Source: Bacillota bacterium (lineage in GTDB: Bacteria > Bacillota > Limnochordia > JAAZLZ01). Taken from it: DNA of 6,263 nucleotides. The position numbers and the translations under genes were made by a program. The notes below the pieces were generated by a model that saw only the letters and a program-made list of their open reading frames with translations, made no database searches and was not told where the DNA came from. The stretch lies in the NCBI GenBank assembly GCA_012799075.1, contig JAAZLZ010000283.1, positions 1 through 6,263 on the forward strand, in the 5' to 3' direction. Positions within the stretch are counted from its first letter, which is position 1. Every line of letters starts with the position of its first letter. Positions 1 through 5,958 of the stretch are shown one piece after another.

Positions 1-6
1 AATAAA

Positions 7-14
7 GGGAGGAG
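7..14 (+). promoter_or_regulatory. Ribosome binding site of the dehydrogenase gene
   Basis: A purine-rich GGGAGGAG lies 5 bases upstream of the ATG at 20. It closely matches the anti-Shine-Dalgarno complement and fixes the start codon. No promoter can be judged because the window begins only 19 bases before the gene, so the gene may be internal to an operon that starts upstream. Confidence 0.85.
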
Positions 15-19
15 AAACA

Positions 20-1093
20 ATGACCCATCGAGTCACCCTGATCCCCGGAGACGGCATCGGGCCCGAGATTATGGAAGCCGCCCGCCGCTGCATAGATAAA
101 AGCGGGGCATCCATCGAATGGGAGGTCCAGGAGGCCGGGGCCGATGTCATGGAGAAATACGGGACGCCCCTGCCGGATCATGTCTTGGATTCCATCCGGA
201 AAAACAAGGTTGCCATCAAGGGGCCCATCACCACTCCCATCGGGACGGGCTTTCGCAGTGTCAACGTGGCTTTGCGCCATACTTTGAATCTTTACGCCTG
301 TGTGCGGCCGTGCAAGCACTATCCCGGGGTGCGTTCCCTCTACCGCGATGTGGACGTGGTCATCGTCCGGGAAAACACCGAGGATCTTTATGCCGGGGTT
401 GAGTTTGAGATGGGCAGTCCCGAGGCCAAGCAGATCCAAGCCCTGGCTAAAGGGAAGATCCCCGATGATGCCGCCATTTCCATCAAGCCCATCTCCGTCA
501 CCGCCAGCCGACGCATCGTCAAGTATGCCTTTGAGTACGCCCTGGCCAACAACCGCCGGAAGGTGACCGCGGTGGCCAAGGCCAATATCATGAAGTATAG
601 CGATGGGTTGTTTTATCGGGTGGCCCGAGAGGTGGCCGCGGAGTATGAGGGCCGGATTGCCTACGAAGAGGTTCTGGTCGACAACATGTGCATGCAGCTG
701 GTGCAAAAGCCAGAGCTTTATGAGGTTCTAGTCATGCCCAATCTGTATGGGGACATCGTCTCCGATGTGGCTGCGGGACTGGTGGGGGGCTTAGGCGTTG
801 CCCCAGGGGCCAATATTGGGGACGATATTGCCATCTTTGAACCCACCCACGGTTCGGCGCCCAAGTACGAGGGTCAAAACAAGGCCAATCCGACTGCTTT
901 GATTCTCTCTGGCGTCTTGATGCTAAGGCACTTGGGGGAAGTGGAAGCTGCCAACCGGCTTGAAAAAGCCGTTGCCGCGGTCATTGCCAAGGGCGAGCAT
1001 GTAACTTACGATATGAAGCCCCACCGGGATGATCCGACCGCGGTGGGCACCAGCCAGATGGCTGACGCCATCATTGCTGAGATGGAGAAATAG
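20..1093 (+). CDS. Isocitrate/isopropylmalate-family dehydrogenase, probably isocitrate dehydrogenase
   Basis: This 357-residue cytosolic beta-decarboxylating dehydrogenase most likely oxidises isocitrate to 2-oxoglutarate and CO2. The N-terminal LIPGDGIGPEI (residues 7-17) is the family's dinucleotide-fold start. The segment SVNVALRHTLNLYACVRP (80-97) carries Arg86 and Arg96 and resembles isocitrate rather than isopropylmalate enzymes. Arg117 lies in VREN, Tyr124 in EDLYAG and Lys187 in AKANIMK; these are the expected substrate and catalytic residues. NLYGDIVSDVAAG (241-253) holds the metal-binding aspartates Asp245 and Asp249. In the cofactor loop HGSAPKYEGQNKANP (277-291), Lys282-Tyr283 match the pair known from E. 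coli NADP+-dependent isocitrate dehydrogenase (Lys344-Tyr345); NAD+ enzymes usually have Asp-Ile there. The length is that of the short, NAD-type subfamily, so the cofactor is uncertain. The ATG has a strong SD. The next gene starts 19 bp downstream, so the two are probably cotranscribed. Homoisocitrate or another 2-hydroxyacid substrate cannot be excluded. Confidence 0.92.
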   Translation: MTHRVTLIPGDGIGPEIMEAARRCIDKSGASIEWEVQEAGADVMEKYGTPLPDHVLDSIRKNKVAIKGPITTPIGTGFRSVNVALRHTLNLYACVRPCKHYPGVRSLYRDVDVVIVRENTEDLYAGVEFEMGSPEAKQIQALAKGKIPDDAAISIKPISVTASRRIVKYAFEYALANNRRKVTAVAKANIMKYSDGLFYRVAREVAAEYEGRIAYEEVLVDNMCMQLVQKPELYEVLVMPNLYGDIVSDVAAGLVGGLGVAPGANIGDDIAIFEPTHGSAPKYEGQNKANPTALILSGVLMLRHLGEVEAANRLEKAVAAVIAKGEHVTYDMKPHRDDPTAVGTSQMADAIIAEMEK

Positions 1094-1112
1094 TCCTTCG
1101 GGGTGTGGTGGA

Positions 1113-1928
1113 TTGGCATCGGTTTTGTTTCGTCTGGGACCCATTAATATCTATACCTTTGGCTTCACCTTGTCCTTGGGTTTTTTGACAGCCACCTTTA
1201 TTGCCGCCGGGGAGGCCCGGCGGCGGGGCTTATCCGATGAGGAGCTGGTGAATGCTGCTTTGATCGTCATGGCCGCAGGGCTCATCGCGGCCCGGGCGTG
1301 CTACGTTTGGTTCAACTGGGAATACTTCGCCGAGCATACCGGGGAGATCTGGCTGCTCACCGCGGGGGGCCTTTCTTTCCACGGCGGCCTGTTGGGGGGT
1401 CTGGCAGCCGCCCTCATCTTTGCCAATCGCCGGGGCTGGTCCTTTGCTGAGCTGGCCGATTGCGCCGCTTTAGGCATTTCCCTCGGCTATGCCCTGGCCA
1501 GGGTGGGTTGTGATGGGCCGGGGCGTCCCACCTCGATGCCCTGGGGGATGGCGGTCAATGGGATGCTGGTCCATCCCCAAGCGGCCTACGCCATTCTGGC
1601 AAGCTACGTGATCTTCGTTTTCCTTTGGAAACTCAGGCTCCAGACCAAGTTCAGGGGACAGCTCTTTGTCGCTTGGCTGATAGCCTATGGAGTCAGCCGC
1701 TTTTTCATCGAGTATTTCCGCTATGGACGTCTCTGGGGGCCCTTTACGGTCACCCAATGGGCAAGTCTGGCCATGATCGCTGGCGGCGCCTACTTGTACC
1801 ACCGCTGGGAAGACGGGCCGCCTCCCCATCCGCGTCCCCGGACCGTGTCTTTCACCTGGCAGGAAGCCCTTCGGTGGCTTGCGGGCCTGGTGTTCCTCAT
1901 CGGGTTTTACTATGCCCGAGGGGGTTGA
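1113..1928 (+). CDS. Divergent prolipoprotein diacylglyceryl transferase-like (Lgt) membrane protein
   Basis: A polytopic membrane protein of the Lgt family. Lgt moves diacylglycerol from phosphatidylglycerol to the lipobox cysteine of lipoprotein precursors. From the TTG at 1113 the product is 271 residues, close to the usual 260-290. The frame stays open further upstream, but that would overlap the dehydrogenase gene. Purine-rich sequence (about 1100-1112) precedes 1113, although the SD is not ideal; TTG 1125 is an alternative. Family features seen: RLGPINIYTFGF at residues 7-18, GLSFHGGLLGG at 86-96 with the conserved His90, and YGVSRFFIEYFR at 192-203 with Arg196 and Glu200 (E. coli Arg239/Glu243). 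The central signature is altered: the family's R-x-G-N-F-x-N-G-E-x-x-G appears as ARVGCDGPGRPT (129-140). It keeps Arg130 but seems about four residues shorter and lacks the usual Asn and Glu. The N-terminal Tyr position reads Phe (TFG). Hydrophobic segments run through the protein, with an extra one near 253-268. It may be a true but divergent Lgt or a paralogue with another role. Confidence 0.78.
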   Translation: MASVLFRLGPINIYTFGFTLSLGFLTATFIAAGEARRRGLSDEELVNAALIVMAAGLIAARACYVWFNWEYFAEHTGEIWLLTAGGLSFHGGLLGGLAAALIFANRRGWSFAELADCAALGISLGYALARVGCDGPGRPTSMPWGMAVNGMLVHPQAAYAILASYVIFVFLWKLRLQTKFRGQLFVAWLIAYGVSRFFIEYFRYGRLWGPFTVTQWASLAMIAGGAYLYHRWEDGPPPHPRPRTVSFTWQEALRWLAGLVFLIGFYYARGG

Positions 1929-2000
1929 CTGAAAGGTTCTCGGCTCGGCTTTGATGAATAGAATGCACTGGTAGCGGCTAAACTAGAAGCGGGTTGATTT

Positions 2001-2041
2001 GGCCAGGGAGGGCAAAGTGGCCGCGTCGGGCCAGGGAGGGC
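2001..2041. repeat. 13-bp direct repeat (two copies)
   Basis: GGCCAGGGAGGGC occurs identically at 2001-2013 and 2029-2041, separated by 15 bases. The second copy runs into the terminator-like hairpin. Function is unknown; it could be a protein-binding repeat or a by-product of local duplication. The repeat itself is read directly from the sequence. Confidence 0.7.
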
Positions 2042-2062
2042 CGTTGGCGGCCATTTCTTTTT
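2015..2062 (+). terminator. Probable Rho-independent terminator after the Lgt-like gene
   Basis: AAGTGGCCGC (2015-2024) pairs over 10 positions, one of them G-U, with GCGGCCATTT (2047-2056). A shorter internal hairpin, GGCCG-TTGG-CGGCC (2039-2052), can compete with it. A T-rich run, TTTCTTTTT, ends at 2062. This is the expected form for ending the dehydrogenase/Lgt-like transcript. The 22-base loop of the longer stem is larger than usual, which lowers confidence. Confidence 0.55.
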
Positions 2063-2064
2063 GT

Positions 2065-2088
2065 CTGGGGTCGGGTGATTCTCCCCAG
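2065..2088. other. Small inverted repeat / hairpin
   Basis: CTGGGG (2065-2070) and CCCCAG (2083-2088) form a perfect 6-bp stem around a 12-base loop, directly after the terminator-like structure. The downstream flank is AT-rich but is not a T-run. It could be part of a second weak terminator or an operator; no assignment is possible. Confidence 0.4.
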
Positions 2089-2094
2089 TGCACC

Positions 2095-2141
2095 TTAAAT
2101 TATCTAAAAACGAACAACAATAATACATAAAAAGGACAAAC
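2095..2141. other. AT-rich patch abutting the binding-protein remnant
   Basis: About 45 bases are strongly AT-rich, unlike the GC-rich surroundings. They end where recognisable binding-protein homology begins. The patch holds TAATAC (2121-2126), which resembles a -10 box, but no convincing -35 lies at the right spacing. An in-frame TAA at 2121 closes the remnant's reading frame upstream. It may be the surviving upstream region of the ABC operon or sequence introduced when the 5' part of the gene was lost. Confidence 0.35.
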
Positions 2142-2976
2142 GTCAACAAGACCTTCTGGGACAAAATCGGCGCCCTGGATGAACAGGGGAGTCCAAAGGC
2201 CCCCAAGGATTGGGATGAGCTTGAAGACTTGCTCACTAAGCTCACCCAGGCGGCTCCTGCCCAGGGATTGAGCGTCGACTGGGGCTGGAACTTTATCCTC
2301 TACAGCTACGCCGGGGGCATACTGGCCCTCAAGGGGGACATCTACGGACCGGATGGCAATATGTTGGATGTGGAAAGCGATGCCGCCTTGCGTTGGCTGG
2401 AGATGAATCGACGTTGGATTGAAAAGGGCATCGCCGCCGAGGGGACGATTACCGATGTCAACTTCGGCCGGGACAACTTTAACGCGGGGATCATCCCGAT
2501 GATCTACACTGCCCACTCCCGCTTTATTGAAGGCGGCGCCGATCTGGGTGAAGAGAACACCTCGGCAATTCCATTGCCCGGAGCCTTGGACAACGGGACC
2601 ATTGTCTACACCCATACCATCTATCTATGTACCCAAGGCATCACCGAACCAGGACCTGGCCAAGCAGTTCATCCAGGAGCAGATCTTCTCCAAGTGGTTC
2701 CAGCAGTGGAGCTACAATCGCTACGGGAAGCTGCCGGTGATCACCGAATTCTACGAGGACTTGGGCTGGTATGTGGACGAAGCGGCGATGATGCTCAAGA
2801 TGGCGGAAAACGGAGTGTATATGCCCAAGTACCGGGGCTCGGAGGAGCTGCTCGACATATTCCTTGAGCATATCCACGGGGTTCTCCTGGGTCTGAAATC
2901 GCCCGCGGAGGGTCTTGCCGCCATCCGCAAGGATATTGAGACTCGGAAAGTTGACCTGACCCGGTTGGACATCTAG
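2139..2976 (+). pseudogene. Truncated, frameshifted ABC sugar-binding protein gene
   Basis: This is the remnant of a family-1-type extracellular solute-binding protein that would capture a sugar for the permeases downstream. Homology starts abruptly near VNKTFWDKIG (codons from 2142), which in family members lies roughly 150 residues into a protein of 400-450. Signal peptide, lipobox and the first part of lobe 1 are absent. Upstream the frame meets TAA at 2121 without a usable start; the first TTG (2229) is deep in the domain and lacks an SD. Reading continues through PKDWDELEDLLTKLTQ and NGTIVYTHTIY. Near 2619-2628 it must move to another frame to continue as VPKASPNQDLAKQFIQ, ending with TAG at 2974-2976. 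Removing one copy of a tandem ATCT (2619-2622, 2623-2626) restores an unbroken T-I-Y-V-P-K-A-S reading. About 275 residues remain. The permease start follows 13 bp downstream. Sequencing error could explain the shift but not the missing 5' end. Confidence 0.9.
2619..2628 (+). repeat. Tandem 4-bp duplication causing the frameshift
   Basis: The sequence ATCTATCTAT contains 2.5 copies of ATCT. Deleting one 4-base unit joins the two open segments of the binding-protein gene with no residue lost or odd, giving T-I-Y-V-P-K at the join. This points to replication slippage as the source of the shift. Confidence 0.75.
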
Positions 2977-2983
2977 ACGGAGG
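2977..2983 (+). promoter_or_regulatory. Ribosome binding site of the first ABC permease
   Basis: ACGGAGG follows directly on the stop codon of the binding-protein remnant and lies 6 bases before the ATG at 2990. It supports translation of the permease independently of the damaged gene. Confidence 0.8.
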
Positions 2984-2989
2984 TAGAAG

Positions 2990-3901
2990 ATGAAGAAGGG
3001 CAAAGGGCAGACCTTAATCCCATATCTGTTCATCGGACCGGCTGCCGTTTTTCTCGTGGTGTTCATCACCTATCCCTTGCTCCATAGTCTTTATCTTAGC
3101 TTTACAGAGTTCAATTTCATCTATGATGAACGCCCTGCTTTCGTAGGCCTGGCCAACTACATAAGACTGTTCGCAGTTGATGATAGGTTCAAGGCAGCCT
3201 TAAAGAATACCATGCTCTTTGCCCTTCTGTACTTCGTCCTGGTTGTGGTCGGCTCCCTGTTGATTGCGGTGCTGCTAATCAGTCGCCTGCGCTGGCGAGA
3301 TTTCTTTCAAATGGCTGTGGTCATGCCTATCATTGTCCCCTTGTCTTTGGCCGGAGTCATGTTTACCTGGATCATGAATCCGACCTTTGGGATCTTCAAT
3401 TTTGTCATGAAGGAGTACCTGGGTATGCCCGGGATGGCCCGCAACTGGCTGGGCAATCCCCGCACAGCTTTGTATGTGCTGGTACTGGTGAGCCTGTGGA
3501 AGTTCATGGGTTTTACGACTATCATCTTCTTGGCAGGACTTGGGAGCATCCCCCGGGACATCTACGAAGCGGCTCGCATCGACGGGGCCAATTGGGTGCA
3601 GGAGCTCATCTGGGTGACTATTCCCAATCTCAAAGAGGCTTTCTTCCTGGCGAGTCTATATGGGATCATCCAGGGGATTAAGGTGTATGAGCTTCCTTAC
3701 GTGGTTACGGGCGGGGGCCCCGGGACTGCGACTCTAACCTTGTATCTGTACATTTGGAGGGCAGCCTTCGGCTACTTTGACATGGGCCTGGCCTCATCGG
3801 TGGCCTACGTCACCAGTGCCTTGATCCTCATGTGTTCCGGGCTCATGTTAATGGTGACGGGGGAACGGGGGAGGCAGGTTGATGCCCAAAAGGTACTCTA
3901 G
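2990..3901 (+). CDS. ABC sugar transporter permease, MalF/UgpA type
   Basis: A 303-residue inner-membrane subunit of a CUT1-type carbohydrate importer. It pairs with the second permease to form the channel and needs a binding protein and an ATPase. About six hydrophobic segments are visible, the first near residues 10-30 (IPYLFIGPAAVFLVV). The cytoplasmic EAA loop at about 193-213, EAARIDGANWVQELIWVTIP, has the EAA---G---------I-LP pattern that docks on the ATPase. Near 241-245 lies GGGPG followed by a T-rich segment, a hallmark of MalF-like sugar permeases. Length and architecture are those of a complete subunit. The gene has its own SD and overlaps the next permease by 20 bp, indicating translational coupling. 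Its matching binding protein, immediately upstream, is a pseudogene, and no ATPase gene is in the window; many Bacillota use a shared MsmK-like ATPase encoded elsewhere. The sugar cannot be deduced. Confidence 0.95.
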   Translation: MKKGKGQTLIPYLFIGPAAVFLVVFITYPLLHSLYLSFTEFNFIYDERPAFVGLANYIRLFAVDDRFKAALKNTMLFALLYFVLVVVGSLLIAVLLISRLRWRDFFQMAVVMPIIVPLSLAGVMFTWIMNPTFGIFNFVMKEYLGMPGMARNWLGNPRTALYVLVLVSLWKFMGFTTIIFLAGLGSIPRDIYEAARIDGANWVQELIWVTIPNLKEAFFLASLYGIIQGIKVYELPYVVTGGGPGTATLTLYLYIWRAAFGYFDMGLASSVAYVTSALILMCSGLMLMVTGERGRQVDAQKVL

Positions 3902-4727
3902 GGTTCTGGCAAGCATCATTCGCCACTTGTTGGCCTTCCTGGTGGCATTTCTCTTCCTAAGTCCCTTTGTTTGGGTCCTGCTCACTTCCTTAAAGCCCCG
4001 TCAGGAGATTTACAGCTACCCCCTTACGATCATTCCCCGGGTCGTCTCCTTGGAACACTACCGGCATGTATTGCTGCAAATGCCCGGGTTTGCCCGCTAC
4101 TTTCAAAACAGCGTCGTTGTGACCGTCATTACTGTCCTGATTGTGACCGCGCTCAGCGCCCTGGGGGGTTATGCCCTCGGCCGCCTGCGCTTCCGGGGAC
4201 AGCGATGGTTCATGGTGTTTGTCCTGGTCTCCATCAGCGTACCCTATGCCATTTACCTGATTCCCATCTTCATCATGTCCAGTCGGCTCGAACTGCTAAA
4301 TACCAATCTGGGGCTTATTCTTCCCTATGTGGCTTTCAACCTGCCGATGGCCCTGTTCATCATGCGAGGATCCTTTCGGGTCATCCCTTCCGAGTTGGAG
4401 GATGCCGCCCGAATCGATGGCTGCAACGAGTTTCAGCTTTGGTGGCAGGTGATGCTTCCCATCGCGAGAAGCGGCCTAGCTACAGTTGTCATCTTCACCT
4501 TCATCTTCGTCTGGCAAGAGTTCCTCTTTGCCGTCACCCTCATGCCCGATGCCGATTTCCAAACCCTCCCCGTGGGTATTGTCCACCTTAGGGACGAGGC
4601 CCAAGCCTGGGCCTACGGCACCCTAAGCATCACCATTGTCCTTGCCCTTATTCCCATCCTGGTGGTCTTCATCCTAATGCGGCGCTTCTTCATCGAAGGC
4701 ATCATTGAAGGGGCGTTGAAAGGGTAA
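3882..4727 (+). CDS. ABC sugar transporter permease, MalG/UgpE type
   Basis: A 281-residue partner permease of the same importer. The ATG at 3882 is chosen because GGGGGAGG (3867-3874) sits 7 bases upstream; TTG 3879 directly before it is less likely. The start lies inside the end of the first permease gene (20-bp overlap, different frame). The N-terminal membrane segment (about residues 14-36) is followed by SLKPRQEIYSYP, the typical MalG-like external segment, then further hydrophobic segments. The EAA loop EDAARIDGCNEFQLWWQVMLP (about 173-193) keeps the conserved Ala-Ala-x-x-Asp-Gly and terminal Leu-Pro. The C-terminal RRFFIEGIIEGALKG is the canonical MalG-type tail. No truncation or frame damage is visible, so unlike the binding protein this gene appears to be maintained or only recently released from selection. 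Confidence 0.95.
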   Translation: MPKRYSRVLASIIRHLLAFLVAFLFLSPFVWVLLTSLKPRQEIYSYPLTIIPRVVSLEHYRHVLLQMPGFARYFQNSVVVTVITVLIVTALSALGGYALGRLRFRGQRWFMVFVLVSISVPYAIYLIPIFIMSSRLELLNTNLGLILPYVAFNLPMALFIMRGSFRVIPSELEDAARIDGCNEFQLWWQVMLPIARSGLATVVIFTFIFVWQEFLFAVTLMPDADFQTLPVGIVHLRDEAQAWAYGTLSITIVLALIPILVVFILMRRFFIEGIIEGALKG

Positions 4728-4857
4728 GACCGGCTTCATCCCTGGACATCGGGGGCCGGCGTTGTCTTCCTCCACGAAATTGTCAATTTATGCAACAGGA
4801 ACTGGGGCATAGATATGGAAACATTATAACAATATCCATGTTGAGGTGGGATTTGGC

Positions 4858-4874
4858 AAGGAGGTGAACAATTG
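4858..4874 (+). promoter_or_regulatory. Upstream SD and TTG in frame with dctP
   Basis: AAGGAGGTGA at 4858-4867 is a near-perfect Shine-Dalgarno sequence, followed after 4 bases by TTG at 4872. The frame continues without a stop into dctP, adding 27 residues (starting MRQNSRCALVGGCVLV) before the normal signal peptide. This could be an alternative start, a coupled leader, or a remnant of an older start. Confidence 0.5.
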
Positions 4875-4937
4875 CGCCAAAATAGTCGTTGTGCGTTAGT
4901 GGGGGGATGTGTACTTGTATCCCGAAAAAAACTGGTT

Positions 4938-4946
4938 GGAGGAGGA
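4938..4946 (+). promoter_or_regulatory. Ribosome binding site that decides the dctP start
   Basis: GGAGGAGGA lies 6 bases before TTG 4953. Starting at this TTG gives the product a textbook signal peptide directly at its N-terminus, which makes it the preferred start. Confidence 0.75.
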
Positions 4947-4952
4947 TGTAAT

Positions 4953-5948
4953 TTGAAGAGACTCGGTCCCTTGCTCTTGTTGGCAGTCATGGTATTGGCC
5001 TTGTCCTTGAATGGACAGGCGAGGCCCGAATACAATATCAGCGCTGGTACCAATGGGGCCATTGGCACGGAAGAGCACCAGTCCGTTGAGTATTTCGGCA
5101 GACGCTTGGAAGAAGAGTCGAACGGTCGCTTTCAAGTGGACTGCTTCTCGATGGAGATCGGTGATGCGATGGCTCAGATTGAAGGGGTAATGGGCGGCAT
5201 CCAGCAGGTCTATATTGGGGAGCTTACTTGGTTTGCCAACCTGCACAAAGACTTGAACATCGCTGGTTTGGCCTTCCAGTTCAAGAATGAGGATCATCTG
5301 CTCAAGTTCCTCCATAGTGAGTGGGGACAAAGGATCTGGGAAGATATTCGAACGCAACACGGGGTTAAGGTCCTTGATTACACTGGACTTCGGGCTCCCC
5401 GGGTAACCCTGTCCAAGCGTCCCCTAAACACCCTAGCTGACATCCAAGGCTTAAAAATGCGGGTGCCTGAGATCCCGATCTACATGCGGGTTTGGGACCA
5501 TCTAGGTGCGGCTACCCACCGGGTGACTTGGGGTGAGATGTATCTGGGATTGGCAGGAGGACTACTCGAGGCCCATGAGGGTCCATTAGATGGAGTTCTA
5601 GCCATTAGGACCTACGAGCAGGCTCCCTATCTGCATCGGACCGACCACATTTACAGCACCGTTCTAGTGACCATCAATGATGATTTCTATGAAAGCCTCC
5701 CGGAGGATCTCCAGGAGATCGTCGGCAAGGTCGCCAAGGAGACGACGTCCTACTACACCAAGATCGTCGCCGAAGGGATGGAACGGGCTCAGAAAACCAT
5801 GGAGTCAGAAGGCGCTACCATCCTCTTCAACGAGGACCTCAGGGATGAGCTAAGGCAAAAACTGGCCCCCTTGGGCCCGCAGCTTGAACAGGAGGGCTAC
5901 TGGGCGGCAGGGCTCTATGACTACGTAAATCAGCTGGCTGAGGAGTAG
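4953..5948 (+). CDS. dctP: TRAP transporter substrate-binding protein, DctP family
   Basis: An extracytoplasmic binding protein that captures an organic acid (C4-dicarboxylate, uronate, sugar acid or similar) and delivers it to the DctQ/DctM membrane subunits of an ion-gradient-driven importer. From TTG 4953 it has 331 residues, typical of the family. The N-terminus MKRLGPLLLLAVMVLALSLN is a Sec signal with probable cleavage after GQA (residue 23). The domain opens with YNISAGTNG and EEHQSVEYFGRRLEEESNGR. The diagnostic segment is RPLNTLADIQGLKMRVPE (156-173), holding Arg170, the usual carboxylate-binding arginine. W181/LGA and VTWGEMYLGLAGGLLEAHEGP (191-211) then match the family's W-x-E-x-Y-x-A-L-x-x-G-x-x-D-x-x-E stretch, though with Leu-Glu-Ala in place of the usual Val-Asp-Gly, so the binding pocket may differ. 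SLPEDLQEIV fits the late helix. The DctQ gene follows after a hairpin. The exact substrate cannot be told. A longer form from TTG 4872 is possible. Confidence 0.93.
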   Translation: MKRLGPLLLLAVMVLALSLNGQARPEYNISAGTNGAIGTEEHQSVEYFGRRLEEESNGRFQVDCFSMEIGDAMAQIEGVMGGIQQVYIGELTWFANLHKDLNIAGLAFQFKNEDHLLKFLHSEWGQRIWEDIRTQHGVKVLDYTGLRAPRVTLSKRPLNTLADIQGLKMRVPEIPIYMRVWDHLGAATHRVTWGEMYLGLAGGLLEAHEGPLDGVLAIRTYEQAPYLHRTDHIYSTVLVTINDDFYESLPEDLQEIVGKVAKETTSYYTKIVAEGMERAQKTMESEGATILFNEDLRDELRQKLAPLGPQLEQEGYWAAGLYDYVNQLAEE

Positions 5949-5958
5949 TGTGCAACAT

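Larger units (their letters stand above)
1964..2092. repeat. Inverted-repeat-bounded, repeat-rich intergenic segment
   Basis: TGCACTGG at 1964-1971 is the exact reverse complement of CCAGTGCA at 2085-2092, bounding about 129 bp. Inside are two copies of the 13-mer GGCCAGGGAGGGC (2001-2013 and 2029-2041, 28 bp apart) and two hairpins. No coding frame is convincing on either strand, and no clear target-site duplication flanks the outer repeat. This may be a small non-autonomous element or simply a structured 3' region. An 8-bp match can arise by chance, so confidence in it being one unit is low. Confidence 0.3.
4728..4952 (+). promoter_or_regulatory. Leader/regulatory region of the TRAP operon
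   Basis: These 225 bases separate the ABC permeases from dctP. CCGGC (near 4731-4735) can pair with GCCGG around 4755, but no T-run follows, so a terminator is doubtful. The middle (4780-4842) is AT-rich: TTGTCA at 4780 and TATAAC at 4825 resemble promoter boxes, but not at standard mutual spacing. AACAT (4820-4824) and ATGTT (4838-4842) form an inverted repeat with a 13-base spacer that could be an operator. A strong SD with a TTG at 4872, in frame with dctP, is listed separately. A promoter here is plausible from context, but its exact boxes are not resolved. Confidence 0.4.

Noticed and set aside
1029..1112. Longer Lgt-like reading frame starting inside the dehydrogenase gene
   Set aside because: The extra 28 residues do not resemble an Lgt N-terminus and overlap the end of the upstream gene. 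TTG 1113 gives the family's normal start.
1470..1829. Minus-strand frame of 119 residues opposite the Lgt-like gene
   Set aside because: It has low-complexity composition typical of GC-rich antisense and no motif.
1925..1960. Promoter with TTGACT as -35 after the Lgt-like gene
   Set aside because: No -10 box lies at 16-18 bp, and the hairpin and T-run downstream look like a terminator.
2100..2615. Minus-strand frame of 171 residues opposite the pseudogene
   Set aside because: It is the antisense of clear binding-protein coding sequence, with no SD or recognisable domain.
2600..2660. Programmed ribosomal frameshift in the binding-protein gene
   Set aside because: There is no slippery heptamer or downstream structure, the gene also lacks its 5' end, and a 4-bp duplication explains the shift fully.
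2229..2867. Treating the binding-protein fragment as an intact 212-residue gene
   Set aside because: Homology continues upstream without a start and continues downstream in another frame. The C-terminal residues of this frame after about 2625 are out-of-frame sequence.
3879..3881. TTG start for the second permease
   Set aside because: ATG 3882 directly follows and has better spacing to GGGGGAGG.
4730..4770. Terminator after the second ABC permease
   Set aside because: Only a 5-bp GC stem with a long loop is visible, and no T-run follows. Termination here is not supported.
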